Below are positions 7,860 through 15,870 of a stretch of 32,271 nucleotides of DNA, piece after piece. The stretch is from NCBI GenBank assembly GCA_039936115.1, contig JBDTIZ010000253.1:1-32271 (forward strand), read 5' to 3'. This DNA comes from DATIJJ01 sp039936115. GTDB lineage: Bacteria; Pseudomonadota; Gammaproteobacteria; DSM-16500. The notes beneath the pieces were generated by a model. It was not told the DNA's origin, made no database searches, and saw only the letters and a list, made by a program, of their open reading frames with translations. Each line of letters begins with the position of its first letter. The stretch's first letter is position 1. The translations under genes were made by a program, and so were the position numbers.

Positions 7860-8624
7860 TTGTGGAATTTTCCAGAGCCTGACTCCATTATGGATAGACA
7901 TCATCCCTCCAAAAGAAGGAGCAACTTTTACAAAGTAATATTATGCAAATTCAATACAACTTTTTTTGCAAAATTTTTGGGGGGCTTGTTGTTAAAGGTA
8001 ATTTTTACATCTAGATTCAAAAAAATAATTGAATGGCTCACGGGCGCGGGTTTTACATTCTTATTTATTTCCTTAATTTTTCAATACTGCACAGGCAATG
8101 TTGATGTTGTTTTTGAAAAATCAATAAACAATCAATATGAGTTTTATTTGGAAAATACGACTCCTTTTGATAGAGTCATTGAAAAATTCAGAGTGCACAC
8201 TCCTCCCACGCAAAAAGTTATATTTGAAATTACAAAAGATATGTATGTTAAAAAGGTGGGAAATAATATTATTTTTCCAGAAGGAAATGATGTGTATGTT
8301 CCCGCAACTGAATACTCAGAATTGGATAAAAAAGTTCTTCCTGGTAATTCAAAACAAAAAATTATAGTTCCCCCACTGGCAAGCAAACGCTGGTTAAAAC
8401 CTGAAGCGTTTGTTGCGAGTATTAATATTGTTTCCAGGCCCCGCAACTATTTTATAAATATAATTGAAAATATTTTATCTATTTTTGGTAATAAAAAACA
8501 TCTTTTCAATCAGAACTACGTAATAATTGACAATTATTGGAAGGCCGTTGAATCTAACGATCCAGATGAAGCTATCAAATTAGTATGTAAATATTATAAT
8601 GATAAGCAAGATGAATGTGTATAA
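7860..8624 (+). CDS. Single-pass membrane protein of unknown function
   Basis: The reading frame is 254 codons from a TTG at 7860; no good ribosome site supports that start, and ATG at 7890 or a TTG near 7989 (preceded by a G-run) are alternatives. One membrane helix lies at about residues 57-76. The following 175 residues form a beta-rich soluble domain: YEFYLENTTPFDR and EKFRVHTPP, then a PEGNDVYVPATEYSELD segment and PPLASKRWLKPEAF. This resembles a conserved bacterial family of membrane-anchored proteins, which I cannot name. It is the only intact gene among the transposon remnants between 6.8 and 9.9 kb. Confidence 0.65.
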   Translation: MWNFPEPDSIMDRHHPSKRRSNFYKVILCKFNTTFFAKFLGGLLLKVIFTSRFKKIIEWLTGAGFTFLFISLIFQYCTGNVDVVFEKSINNQYEFYLENTTPFDRVIEKFRVHTPPTQKVIFEITKDMYVKKVGNNIIFPEGNDVYVPATEYSELDKKVLPGNSKQKIIVPPLASKRWLKPEAFVASINIVSRPRNYFINIIENILSIFGNKKHLFNQNYVIIDNYWKAVESNDPDEAIKLVCKYYNDKQDECV

Positions 8625-9152
8625 TATAAAACCTCAACATTACTATTTACTTTGCATCTAACTATGAGGGACTTGCGAGTCACGGAGTCAGGTCTGACAA
8701 ACTGACTTTGCGAGGTGAATAATTACGTTTTATTGAACTGGAAGTAGGTTCAAGTCCTCTTCGCTATCTTTTATTTTCTATTATTAATACTTCAAAATAT
8801 TTCCATTTCATATTGAGCTAAAATAATAAATTTTGCCCCAGTAAAGGTAGTTTAGAACTATGGGGTATATTCAAAAATAATTGCAAATCTGATTGTCAGG
8901 CCTAACCTGGACTCCGCACTCTCCTCTGTAACTTATTTTACCTCAGTAAATTGCATTTTATGAAGTAGCTCTTTTAACCACGTCTCGCTGTCTGAGCTGC
9001 TTAAATAATTTCGCAAATATCTTTTTGTTAAAATTCCCTTAACAAAACAGTCTTGCCATTTCGAATCACTTGCAGAATGGCAAAAAAACAAACTTAAGAA
9101 ATAAATCTCCGCGAGAGAATTTTATGCTAGCACAGCTAAGTGAATGCTCTTA
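8625..9152. other. Gene-free region with a tRNA T-arm-like stretch
   Basis: No convincing coding frame is seen in 528 bases. At about 8741-8770 the sequence GTAGGTTCAAGTCCTCTTC resembles a tRNA T-arm and acceptor end, but the stem is imperfect and no cloverleaf can be drawn upstream, although small hairpins (GACTtgcgAGTC) occur. It may be a decayed tRNA or attachment site. The rest is AT-rich filler up to the IS5 left end. Confidence 0.3.
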
Positions 9153-9885
9153 GAGCCTGTTCAAAGTCTTCTGTAATTTGCTAAAATCAGCGTTTTTTAA
9201 TTTCAAATGGAAGTTGAGATGCGAAAACGTTATCCAAGCGACATTACATGCGAGTAGTTTCAGATAATTAAGCCTATCCTTTTAAGCGCCCGAAAAAAGA
9301 CGTCGCCAGAAAATTAGATTTGTATGAGGTTTTTTGTGCTGTTTTATATTTATTGAAAACGGGTTGTCAGTGGCGCGCACTTCCCAACGATTTTCCAAAA
9401 TGGCGAAGTGTACATGCATATTTTCAGATTTGGAGTGAATCAGCAGAGGATAAACCTAGCATACTCGAACGAGTCTTAAAAAAAATTAGTTGGCGAGGTT
9501 CGTATCAACAATGGAAAAACTAGTTTTTGTGTTGTTGATGCTCAGAGTGTTAAAAATACTGATACAGCAAAAAATAAAGGATACGACGCGGGTAAGAAAG
9601 TGTCTGGAATTAAGCGTCATATTACAGTGGATACAGAAGGATTACCGCATGCTATTCATATTACAACAGCAAATGTGACTGATCGTGCGGGCGCGATTAC
9701 AATGGTTACAATTATAGTGATTCCAAAACGGTGGGTTGTTGAGCGCTCTTTTGCTTGGCTCGAAAAATGTCGATGTTTATGGAAAAACTGCGAGAGAAAA
9801 ATAAGCACAAGCTTACAGATGGTTGTACTGGCATTTATTAGATTGCTAGCCCAAAGACGGTGAGCTTTGTTTCATAAACAATCTC
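9153..9885 (+). mobile_element. Decayed IS5-family insertion sequence with recognisable ends
   Basis: The left end GAGCCTGTT (9153-9161) and right end AACAATCTC (9877-9885) form an inverted repeat matching at 7 of 9 positions, and they flank the decayed transposase gene. At 733 bp the element is shorter than intact IS5-type elements with a single transposase, in line with the internal deletion in the gene. No clear target duplication is seen. The sequence right of it (9886-10068) reads as a gene fragment that the element may have interrupted. Confidence 0.6.
9219..9863 (+). pseudogene. IS5-family transposase remnant
   Basis: The frames together give MRKRYPSDITCE (ended by TAG), IIKPILLSARKKTSP, then LDLYEVFCAVLYLLKTGCQW with WRALPNDFPKWRSVHAYF, a typical IS5/IS1031-group N-terminus. 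A further frameshift near 9500 leads to VVDAQSVKNTD (first catalytic Asp) and GIKRHITVDTEGLPHAI. The sequence then jumps from DRAGAITMV directly to PKRWVVERSFAWLEKCR (catalytic Glu region), so about 80-100 residues including the second catalytic Asp are deleted. At least one nonsense mutation, two frameshifts and one deletion make it inactive. Confidence 0.8.
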
Positions 9886-9903
9886 ACAAATGAACAATTT
9901 ATT

Positions 9904-10068
9904 ATGGACGCCAGAGATATTGCTCTCTCTAAAAAACTCATTACTGAGTTCGATGCAACGCAAGCATTTTATATTGGATTATTGGCTGGATTAAAAATTA
10001 ATAATCCTGCCAAACAAAATAGAGAACACCTTAATACTAAACAACCAAATTTATATTTAGTTAAATAA
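9904..10068 (+). pseudogene. Short ORF upstream of the second VUT gene, possible gene tail
   Basis: Fifty-four codons beginning MDARDIALSKKLITEFDATQ. The frame remains open leftward through the right end of the IS5 element (…NNLTNEQFI before the ATG), so this looks like the C-terminal end of a gene cut by the insertion rather than a gene in its own right. The composition is protein-like. It stops 11 bases before the VUT start. In the other VUT locus an unrecognised gene also precedes VUT; I could not show that the two are related. Confidence 0.4.
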
Positions 10069-10079
10069 GGTAACTCTCC

Positions 10080-10823
10080 GTGAAAAACACTGACACAAAA
10101 TTTGGATTAGACGCTTCAATATCAGTTTTGAATCACTCGTCAGGTTACAGATTACTTATTGTCTTAAGCATGATTTATATGAGCATCATGCTGTGCAATG
10201 CAATTTTAACAAATAGATATATTGGTTATGATACGTTCTTTATATTAGGCGGCACACTTACATCGCCATTTGTATTTATTCTCGATGATATTATTGCTGA
10301 AATTTACGGTTATAGAATTGCTCGATGTGTGATTTTAACAGGATTCGCTGCACAAACACTTTTTGTAATTATTTGTCAGTTAGTAGTGATGACTCCATCA
10401 CCTTCTCACTTTAAAGACGGCGCTGCTTACGCTCAAATTCTTGGAATATCGTTACTGCGAATTAATATTAGTGGGTTCATCGCATACATTGTAGCTAACT
10501 TAGTTAACTCATATATTCTGACAAGATGGAAAGTTTTATTAAAAGGTCGAAAGTTCTGGCTAAGAAGCTTATTTTCTTCGATGTTTTCTGAAGCTCTATA
10601 CTCATTCATCGCCATTTTAATGATGGAGATAAATTCGATTCCGCTAAATGATGTCTTAAAAGTTGTAATTATTAGTTATCTCATAAAAGCAACTTATAGC
10701 TTAATTTTTGCTGTACCTTCAAATGTACTCGTCAATCATATTAAAAAACGAACCGGTATTGACGTTTACGATTTTCCACAAAAATTTACGCCGTTCAAAT
10801 ATCTTAATTTAAATAGAGGTTAA
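10080..10823 (+). CDS. VUT-family (YhhQ-like, DUF165) transporter, paralogue 2
   Basis: A 247-residue, roughly six-helix membrane protein with LDDIIAEIYGYRIAR and FWLRSLFSSMFSEALYS, the two hallmark segments of the VUT/queuosine-precursor transporter family. It starts with GTG, preceded by AAGGTAA. It is paralogous to the protein at 3327-4043 (shared patterns include IMLCNA/IMLCKS near the first helix and a Glu, SEALYS versus SELLYS, in place of the family Asp). It is followed six bases later by the SLOG-fold protein gene, so the two are probably cotranscribed. The transported molecule is unknown; the SLOG partner hints at a nucleotide-related or nucleobase-like compound. Confidence 0.85.
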   Translation: MKNTDTKFGLDASISVLNHSSGYRLLIVLSMIYMSIMLCNAILTNRYIGYDTFFILGGTLTSPFVFILDDIIAEIYGYRIARCVILTGFAAQTLFVIICQLVVMTPSPSHFKDGAAYAQILGISLLRINISGFIAYIVANLVNSYILTRWKVLLKGRKFWLRSLFSSMFSEALYSFIAILMMEINSIPLNDVLKVVIISYLIKATYSLIFAVPSNVLVNHIKKRTGIDVYDFPQKFTPFKYLNLNRG

Positions 10824-10829
10824 AGAATT

Positions 10830-11444
10830 ATGTTTCGTGAAACTCGATCCAACCCTCAACCAAGCTCAAATGAAGACAAAGAAATTGGGCTTAAAAAAAT
10901 TGTCTGTGGCGGCCAAACAGGCGTCGATCGTGCCGCATTGGATGCAGCGATATTATTAGATATTGAATATGGCGGCTGGTGTCCACAAGACAGACTAGAT
11001 GAAACACTGAACGAAACAGGAAGGATTCCTGAAAAATATATACACCTGAAAGAAGTCTCGGGCGAATTTAAAGATAAAAAAGAAAATTTTGATACTCGAA
11101 CCAAACAAAATATTAAAGATTCTAATGCTACGTTGATTATTGTACCAGAAGAACCTATGCCAAAAAAAATTCAAGATGGAACAAAAATAATGGAAGCAGA
11201 AGCTATAAAACAAAATAAGTTATATTTAATAATTAGCTTATCAGAATCGCATGAGATGAATTCTTCGCTCCTAGCTAACTGGATCGAAACAAAAAAAATA
11301 AAAACTTTAAATATTGGGGGCCCACGCGAATCAAACTGCCCTGGGATTTATCAATCTAGTTTAGAATTATTTAAGGTTGCTTTGCCACGATGTAAGCATC
11401 GTGTAACTTTAAGAGCCGAAATATCAACAAGAAAGACATTTTAA
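10830..11444 (+). CDS. SLOG-fold protein (cpYpsA / putative molybdenum carrier family)
   Basis: A 204-residue cytoplasmic protein with the Rossmann-like signatures of the SLOG superfamily, cpYpsA branch: IVCGGQTGVDRAALDAA (about 24-40), GGWCPQDR (48-55), TRTKQNIKDSNATLIIVP (89-106), then DGTKIMEAEA and the C-terminal NIGGPRES loop. The family is annotated as putative molybdenum carrier from one crystal structure; comparative work places SLOG domains among nucleotide or nucleotide-derived-ligand binders. The first 20 residues are a variable tail. It follows the VUT transporter by six bases, suggesting that it binds or senses the imported molecule. Transcription may continue toward the decayed ORF at 11509. 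Confidence 0.85.
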   Translation: MFRETRSNPQPSSNEDKEIGLKKIVCGGQTGVDRAALDAAILLDIEYGGWCPQDRLDETLNETGRIPEKYIHLKEVSGEFKDKKENFDTRTKQNIKDSNATLIIVPEEPMPKKIQDGTKIMEAEAIKQNKLYLIISLSESHEMNSSLLANWIETKKIKTLNIGGPRESNCPGIYQSSLELFKVALPRCKHRVTLRAEISTRKTF

Positions 11445-11508
11445 TTTTGTCATATTTTTTTAAATTGGCACATGACACCAGGCAACAATATTACAGAAAG
11501 AAATTAAT

Positions 11509-11861
11509 ATGAAAAGCATTTCAAATCGAAAAAATATATTTGATCAAGTCGACCTACTTGCAACATGGAAAATTAGATCAATTCCAGTAAAATTTAACAG
11601 TGAAAGTATTGAAGAAATACGATGCCGGAGAGTTGAGTACGGCGAATATGAAGTCGGGTTTCGCCTTATAGATATGGTTAAGGTTCTCAAGCTATCTACA
11701 GAAATGATGCTGATCATAATAAGACTAAAAAACTTAATGGCTTGCGGGGTAAGGATTTGGGTTGCATATTTAATCACTCTAGATTGTTTCTACGTAAAAA
11801 TTCTTTAATTTTAGCGATTCTTATGTCAACCAGGATAAGTATTAAAACCTATCCACTATAA
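11509..11861 (+). pseudogene. Frameshifted gene of unknown function
   Basis: The first frame begins MKSISNRKNIFDQVDLL and reads like a normal soluble protein through RRVEYGEYEVGFRLID (about codon 55); then coding quality collapses. A second frame resumes at about 11698 with YRNDADHNKTKKLNGLRGKD and runs through LGCIFNHSRLFLRKNSL to a TAA at 11859. Joining the two gives a coherent protein of about 115 residues, so a single frameshift near 11680-11697 is the simplest explanation. I do not recognise the family. The rest of the spacer to 12122 has no gene that I can support. Confidence 0.5.
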
Positions 11862-12122
11862 GAAATAAGAAGAAAGTCAATTGATTTTTTCCACCATGAT
11901 AGTAACCCATCTTTGAAATATTAGATACTTAACATAGAATTTTGGGAGTGTCTCAGTGGATCACCCAGAAGAGCTTTACAAACCCCTCCGAAGTGTCTGT
12001 AATTAACTTTAACAATTTTTACCAAGTGTCCACTAACCATTTTACTCTTGATGCGAAATGATTCTCGATTTTGCAAAAAAGAGTTACTGATGCTTAGGAA
12101 ATAAGTTTCTATATTAACTTCA

Positions 12123-12592
12123 TCAGTCTCCCCACATCTTAGCAATAGCTTTATAACCATGCTCATCAAAGTGATAGACTTTATAGCCAATCTTCATATC
12201 CGCCTTTAATTTAACAGCTCCCTTTTCCCACTGCACGCACGTAGCGGGTGCAGATTCAATCATGACATTTTTGTACTTAAATTTATAATCACCGTGAACA
12301 TGACCGCAAATAATAAGTGATACATTAGCTTTTTCAACAACATCCCAGAACTCTTGTGCATTTTCTAAAATATAATTATCGATTAACGGGGTACCAACTT
12401 TTGCAGGATGATGATGCATTACTATTGCAATTTTATCAGACAACGATGTTGATAACTTTTCTTTTAGCATATCCAATTCTGATTGACACAAATAGCCATC
12501 ACTTCATTAAATTTACTATTAGTTTTTATGCCAAACATTTCAGACTTATCATCAGAAAATAAATGCGTATCACTAATTTGAATAATTTTCAA
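12123..12592 (-). pseudogene. CpdA-like metallophosphoesterase with its centre deleted
   Basis: From a probable TTG start at 12592 (AAGGA eight bases upstream) the frame gives KIIQISDTHLF, the first metal motif (D-x-H) of CpdA/Icc-type 3',5'-cyclic nucleotide phosphodiesterases, then FGIKTNSKFNEVMA. At about 12490 it shifts frame into CQSELDMLKEKL and continues with the C-terminal motifs HHHP (VMHHHPAKVG) and GHVH (ICGHVHGDY), then ATCVQW near the end. The intervening GD and GNHD motifs, about 90 residues, are absent. An intact family member has about 250-270 residues. Loss of the metal-binding centre means no activity; cAMP turnover is the usual role of the family. Confidence 0.78.
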
Positions 12593-12833
12593 AATACGAT
12601 TCCTTATACTATTTGATTCTTTATATTTATTTTTAGAGGTATATCTTCACTAAACACTATTGGATTGTATGAAATGCCGTAGTCGTGATTTGCCTGTTGA
12701 TCACATTATTACAGCTTCCATAGATCTTATAAAAGTGGCTTGATTTGCTAATTTTTTTCTCTGGATAATCTGATGCAACTCCTAAATCAACTCTGAATGG
12801 ATTGAAATTGGTACTGTAGTCGTAAATATCATT

Positions 12834-13313
12834 TCAAAATGGCTTATTCGTCATCAAATAAAAAACAATCACCAAACTAATAAATGCCGGCCAACCCAAA
12901 CAAAACCAGTATCTAAAATATCTATAATATCGCTCAGGAAGCTTAGTATCAGATTCATCTGCTTGAATTGCAAAATCACGCATTTTTATCTGCAAATACA
13001 CTACGGGAAACCAACAAAATGCCGCAATGGCATAACCAACGATTGATACCCAAATCCAAAACGAGGCAAACGAATAGCCGGCCAAATATACCATCCAGAG
13101 CCCAGTCGCTAGCTGAATAACTGCTGAAGGAGCCGTAAAAATCCAATCAGCAAAAACAACGTAACGGGTAATTGCAGCAATGATATTAATTTTTCGTGTG
13201 TTATGACCGTATAGCATCACACAGGCCGTACCAATACCCGTGCCAAATAAAATAGTTGAACTGATCACATGAATAAACTTTAGCCCAAGGTAAATATATG
13301 GCATCACACGCAT
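12834..13313 (-). CDS. DUF2269-family integral membrane protein
   Basis: A 159-residue protein with four predicted helices. The first segment (YLGLKFIHVISSTILFGTGIG) carries the family's conserved His/Gly pattern, followed by FADWIFTAPSAVIQLATGLWM and a C-terminal SLVIVFYLM helix. Family function is unknown. The gene is divergent from the DCC remnant and DUF4166 gene. In other proteobacteria DUF2269, DCC-type, DUF4166 and saccharopine-dehydrogenase-like genes often lie together (from general knowledge of these families), so this is probably one functional neighbourhood. Confidence 0.8.
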   Translation of the reverse strand: MRVMPYIYLGLKFIHVISSTILFGTGIGTACVMLYGHNTRKINIIAAITRYVVFADWIFTAPSAVIQLATGLWMVYLAGYSFASFWIWVSIVGYAIAAFCWFPVVYLQIKMRDFAIQADESDTKLPERYYRYFRYWFCLGWPAFISLVIVFYLMTNKPF

Positions 13314-13384
13314 TCTCCACTAAGTAAGTCCTATATCTTGATATACAATATCTACAAAAGCTACGAATTGAATGGTGAAATATC

Positions 13385-13480
13385 GTGAATCAGAGTAAAG
13401 CTTGGCTTGTCTATGATGGTGAATGCCTAAATATTGATGATGGCATGGTAGTCAAAATAAATAATTTGGAAAAACCATGA
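13385..13480 (+). pseudogene. Remnant of a DCC/DUF393 thiol-disulfide oxidoreductase-like gene
   Basis: A GTG-initiated 31-codon frame reads VNQSKAWLVYDGEC followed at once by LNIDDGMVVKINN. The first part is the N-terminal strand and first Cys of the DCC family (usually YDGxCPFC); the second is the family's mid-protein DEGMVV-type strand. About 50 or more residues between them, including the rest of the CxxC active site, and the whole C-terminus are missing. The deletion happens to be in frame, and the stop overlaps the ATG of the DUF4166 gene (ATGA). The remnant may persist because it leads translation into the next gene. Confidence 0.6.
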
Positions 13481-14094
13481 ACATGAATAAGAAAGAGCAG
13501 ATATTTAAATCGGTTTTTGGTTCCACATGGGATAAGTTACCACCCGTATTTCAAAAGCGATATATGAATCGTCCTTACAGTAGTGATGTTACTACTGTGG
13601 AGGGAGAAATGGATATTCATTTCTCCAAAGCCATGTCTTGCTTAATGCCGTTTTTTAGATTGCTTCACGTGTTGGTGCCCTATCAAGGAAAAAATATTCC
13701 GGTGAAAGTAGATTTTTGCAGCCAGATTGATTCTGATGCTGTTTGTCTTAATCGTAAATTTTATTTTCCTGGCAAACCACCTTATGAATTTAATTCGTGT
13801 ATGCATGTCATTAAAGATAGTGATGTAGTAGAGCGCATGTCTTTTGGTGTGGGTTGGAGAACGCATTATTTTTACGATGGTAAAAAAGTAGTGATGCAAC
13901 ATAAAGGCTATGTATGGAGAATATTTGGATTAAATATACCTCTACCACTTGCGATTTTCGTAGGTATTGGTCACGCCGAAGAAGAAATGATCGATGATAA
14001 TTCCTATAGAGTAACAATGACTATGTCACATCCTTGGTTTGGCACCATGTACAGCTATTCGGGTGATTTTACTTTTAATAAGCTATCAACATGA
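13477..14094 (+). CDS. DUF4166-domain protein
   Basis: A 205-residue soluble protein spanning the whole DUF4166 domain: LPPVFQKRYMNRPY near the N-terminus, the FYFPGKPPYEFNS segment, RMSFGVGWRTHYFYDG and the final HPWFGTMYSYSGDF. The function of the domain is unknown. In some bacteria it is fused to a saccharopine-dehydrogenase-like Rossmann domain; here the two are separate genes overlapping by four bases (ATGA), supporting a functional complex. The ATG at 13477 overlaps the DCC remnant's stop; ATG at 13483 is an alternative. Confidence 0.83.
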   Translation: MNMNKKEQIFKSVFGSTWDKLPPVFQKRYMNRPYSSDVTTVEGEMDIHFSKAMSCLMPFFRLLHVLVPYQGKNIPVKVDFCSQIDSDAVCLNRKFYFPGKPPYEFNSCMHVIKDSDVVERMSFGVGWRTHYFYDGKKVVMQHKGYVWRIFGLNIPLPLAIFVGIGHAEEEMIDDNSYRVTMTMSHPWFGTMYSYSGDFTFNKLST

Positions 14095-15221
14095 ATCAAG
14101 TTCTTATTCTTGGTGGCTATGGAAATTTTGGCTCACGCATTGCTGCTGCTCTGGTAAAAGATAACATTTCAATTATTATCGCAGGTCGTGAACGACAAAA
14201 AGCAGAAATCTTACGTAATCAATTAAAAAAAGATGCCGTAGAGAATACAATTACAATTGCTACATTTGATGCTAATAAAGAGCTAAGCGAACAACTTGAT
14301 CTTTTAAAACCAGCTATTGTCATTAATACAATCGGGCCATTTCAAACAGCAGATTATTCAATTGCTAAAATCTGTATTCAACATAACGTTCATTATATCG
14401 ATCTTGCAGATGCACGTGATTTTGTAACTGGTATTAATTGCTTGGATTCCTCAGCAAAAAAAAATAATGTTCTAGTAGTCAGTGGCGCTAGCACAGTACC
14501 TGGCTTGTCGTCTGCCGTTTTAGATCATTATAAAAATAAGTTTGCGACAATTGACTCACTTATCTATGGAATTAGCCCAGGACAAAAAGCACCGCGCGGA
14601 CTTGCAACGACAGAATCAATTTTAACGTATTTAGGTAAACCATTAAAACCCTGGGGTAATCACGATCAAAAATATTTTGGTTGGCAGGATATTTATCGTC
14701 AAGAATACCCTGAATTAGGCAAACGCTGGATGGCAAATTGTGATATTCCTGATTTAGATTTATTTACAGATAAATATGGATTAAATAATATTCGCTTCTC
14801 TGCAGGAATGGAAAATAGCGTCCTTCATTTGGGAATGTGGGCACTATCATATCTTGTACGTATTGGTCTTCCCCTTAATTTACCCAAACATGCGAAATTT
14901 CTTTTATCCCTGAGTCATACTTTTGATTCCTTTGGCACAACGAGCGGCGGCATGCATATGCTAATGAAAGGAACTGACAAGAAAGGAAAACCAATCGCAA
15001 TTAAATGGTTTATTATCGCAAAGAATAATGACGGCCCACAGATACCATGCATACCTGCTATTATTCTCAGCAAAAAAATTATCGAAGGTAAATTGAATGC
15101 AAGCGGCGCTATACCCTGCGTTGGGATGGTGACGCTGGATGAATACATGAAAGAGCTAGAAGGATTCTCAATTAAGCAGCATGTAATTATAGATACAATA
15201 AACGGGGGCAAGCTTGCATAA
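14091..15221 (+). CDS. Saccharopine dehydrogenase-like NAD(P)-binding protein
   Basis: A 376-residue protein whose N-terminus QVLILGGYGNFGSRIAAAL is a dinucleotide-binding Rossmann motif (GGYGNFG at 8-14), followed by IIIAGRERQKAE and INTIGPFQ, typical of the saccharopine-dehydrogenase-like/trans-acting enoyl-reductase superfamily. The central VVSGASTVPGLSSAV segment and C-terminal IPCIPAIILSKKIIEG are also family-like. The substrate is unknown; lysine metabolism should not be assumed. It overlaps the DUF4166 stop by four bases, so they are translationally coupled. Confidence 0.85.
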   Translation: MNQVLILGGYGNFGSRIAAALVKDNISIIIAGRERQKAEILRNQLKKDAVENTITIATFDANKELSEQLDLLKPAIVINTIGPFQTADYSIAKICIQHNVHYIDLADARDFVTGINCLDSSAKKNNVLVVSGASTVPGLSSAVLDHYKNKFATIDSLIYGISPGQKAPRGLATTESILTYLGKPLKPWGNHDQKYFGWQDIYRQEYPELGKRWMANCDIPDLDLFTDKYGLNNIRFSAGMENSVLHLGMWALSYLVRIGLPLNLPKHAKFLLSLSHTFDSFGTTSGGMHMLMKGTDKKGKPIAIKWFIIAKNNDGPQIPCIPAIILSKKIIEGKLNASGAIPCVGMVTLDEYMKELEGFSIKQHVIIDTINGGKLA

Positions 15222-15289
15222 TTATACTTTCAACATCAGAAGGTTATAGGGTAAAGTTAATAAACACTAAACATGATAAGGATATCAGA

Positions 15290-15856
15290 ATGTGTGACAA
15301 TCCAAAGCTATGGTTTTTCGCTTGTATGCTTTTTGCTGCAATTTCAACTGTTTCTGCTGCTCAAAAGCCCGTCGTTTGCAACCAACAATATGCCATTTGC
15401 ACTTCCGCTCAATGCATCCCTGATCCTCGTCATTCAGGATTTGCGCTTTGCTCCTGTGATGTAAAAGAGGGAAATAGCGCTGGATATAGCGCCTGCGCAA
15501 AACGTAAGCCCGCTGTAAATAAAGATAAAACAACTCGCATTATTTCCACTTTTTCGTTTGCGCAATTCGATTCCAAGAAAGGCATGGCATGTGGTAAAGG
15601 GTTCGATTGGACTAATTGTGTTGATTCTCCATGCACTGTTGATCCTATGAACCCAGCTAAGGCAACCTGTAGCTGCCCTGTGCTGCATGGACAAGCATTC
15701 GTCACTTTCGGCGGCGACTGCAATATACAAAGCTGTTCTACCGGCTTTTGGTCAGGTGCAACGATCGATAGCAGCACACAGCTACGTGAAGTGATGCAAA
15801 AGTCCATGGGTGCCACAACAAACCCCTACCCTACCGCTGCTTGCCCTACTCATTAA
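15290..15856 (+). CDS. Secreted Cys-rich protein with an internal duplication
   Basis: A 188-residue exported protein. AAGGAT precedes the start, and residues 1-24 form a signal peptide (hydrophobic FFACMLFAAI, cleavage after SAA). The mature part has two homologous halves: Cys30, 37, 42, 54, 56, 69 and Cys101, 110, 115, 127, 129, 144. Both contain C-x4-C-x11-C-x-C with a shared V/I-D/P-P core (QCIPDP, PCTVDP) and an ACSC/LCSC-like pair. Disulfides are likely in the periplasm or outside the cell. I do not recognise a named family. The amidohydrolase gene starts 14 bases after its stop. Confidence 0.75.
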   Translation: MCDNPKLWFFACMLFAAISTVSAAQKPVVCNQQYAICTSAQCIPDPRHSGFALCSCDVKEGNSAGYSACAKRKPAVNKDKTTRIISTFSFAQFDSKKGMACGKGFDWTNCVDSPCTVDPMNPAKATCSCPVLHGQAFVTFGGDCNIQSCSTGFWSGATIDSSTQLREVMQKSMGATTNPYPTAACPTH

Positions 15857-15870
15857 AATGGAAAAATGCC

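Noticed and set aside
8650..8775. Possible tRNA gene
   Set aside because: Only a T-arm-like stretch is present; no acceptor stem, D-arm or anticodon arm can be paired. Kept only as a remnant note.
11921..12190. 89-codon leftward ORF downstream of the phosphodiesterase remnant
   Set aside because: It overlaps the C-terminal coding part of the CpdA-like remnant in another frame, has no ribosome site and is not protein-like. The 11940-12040 stretch vaguely recalls an IS end but I could not support this.
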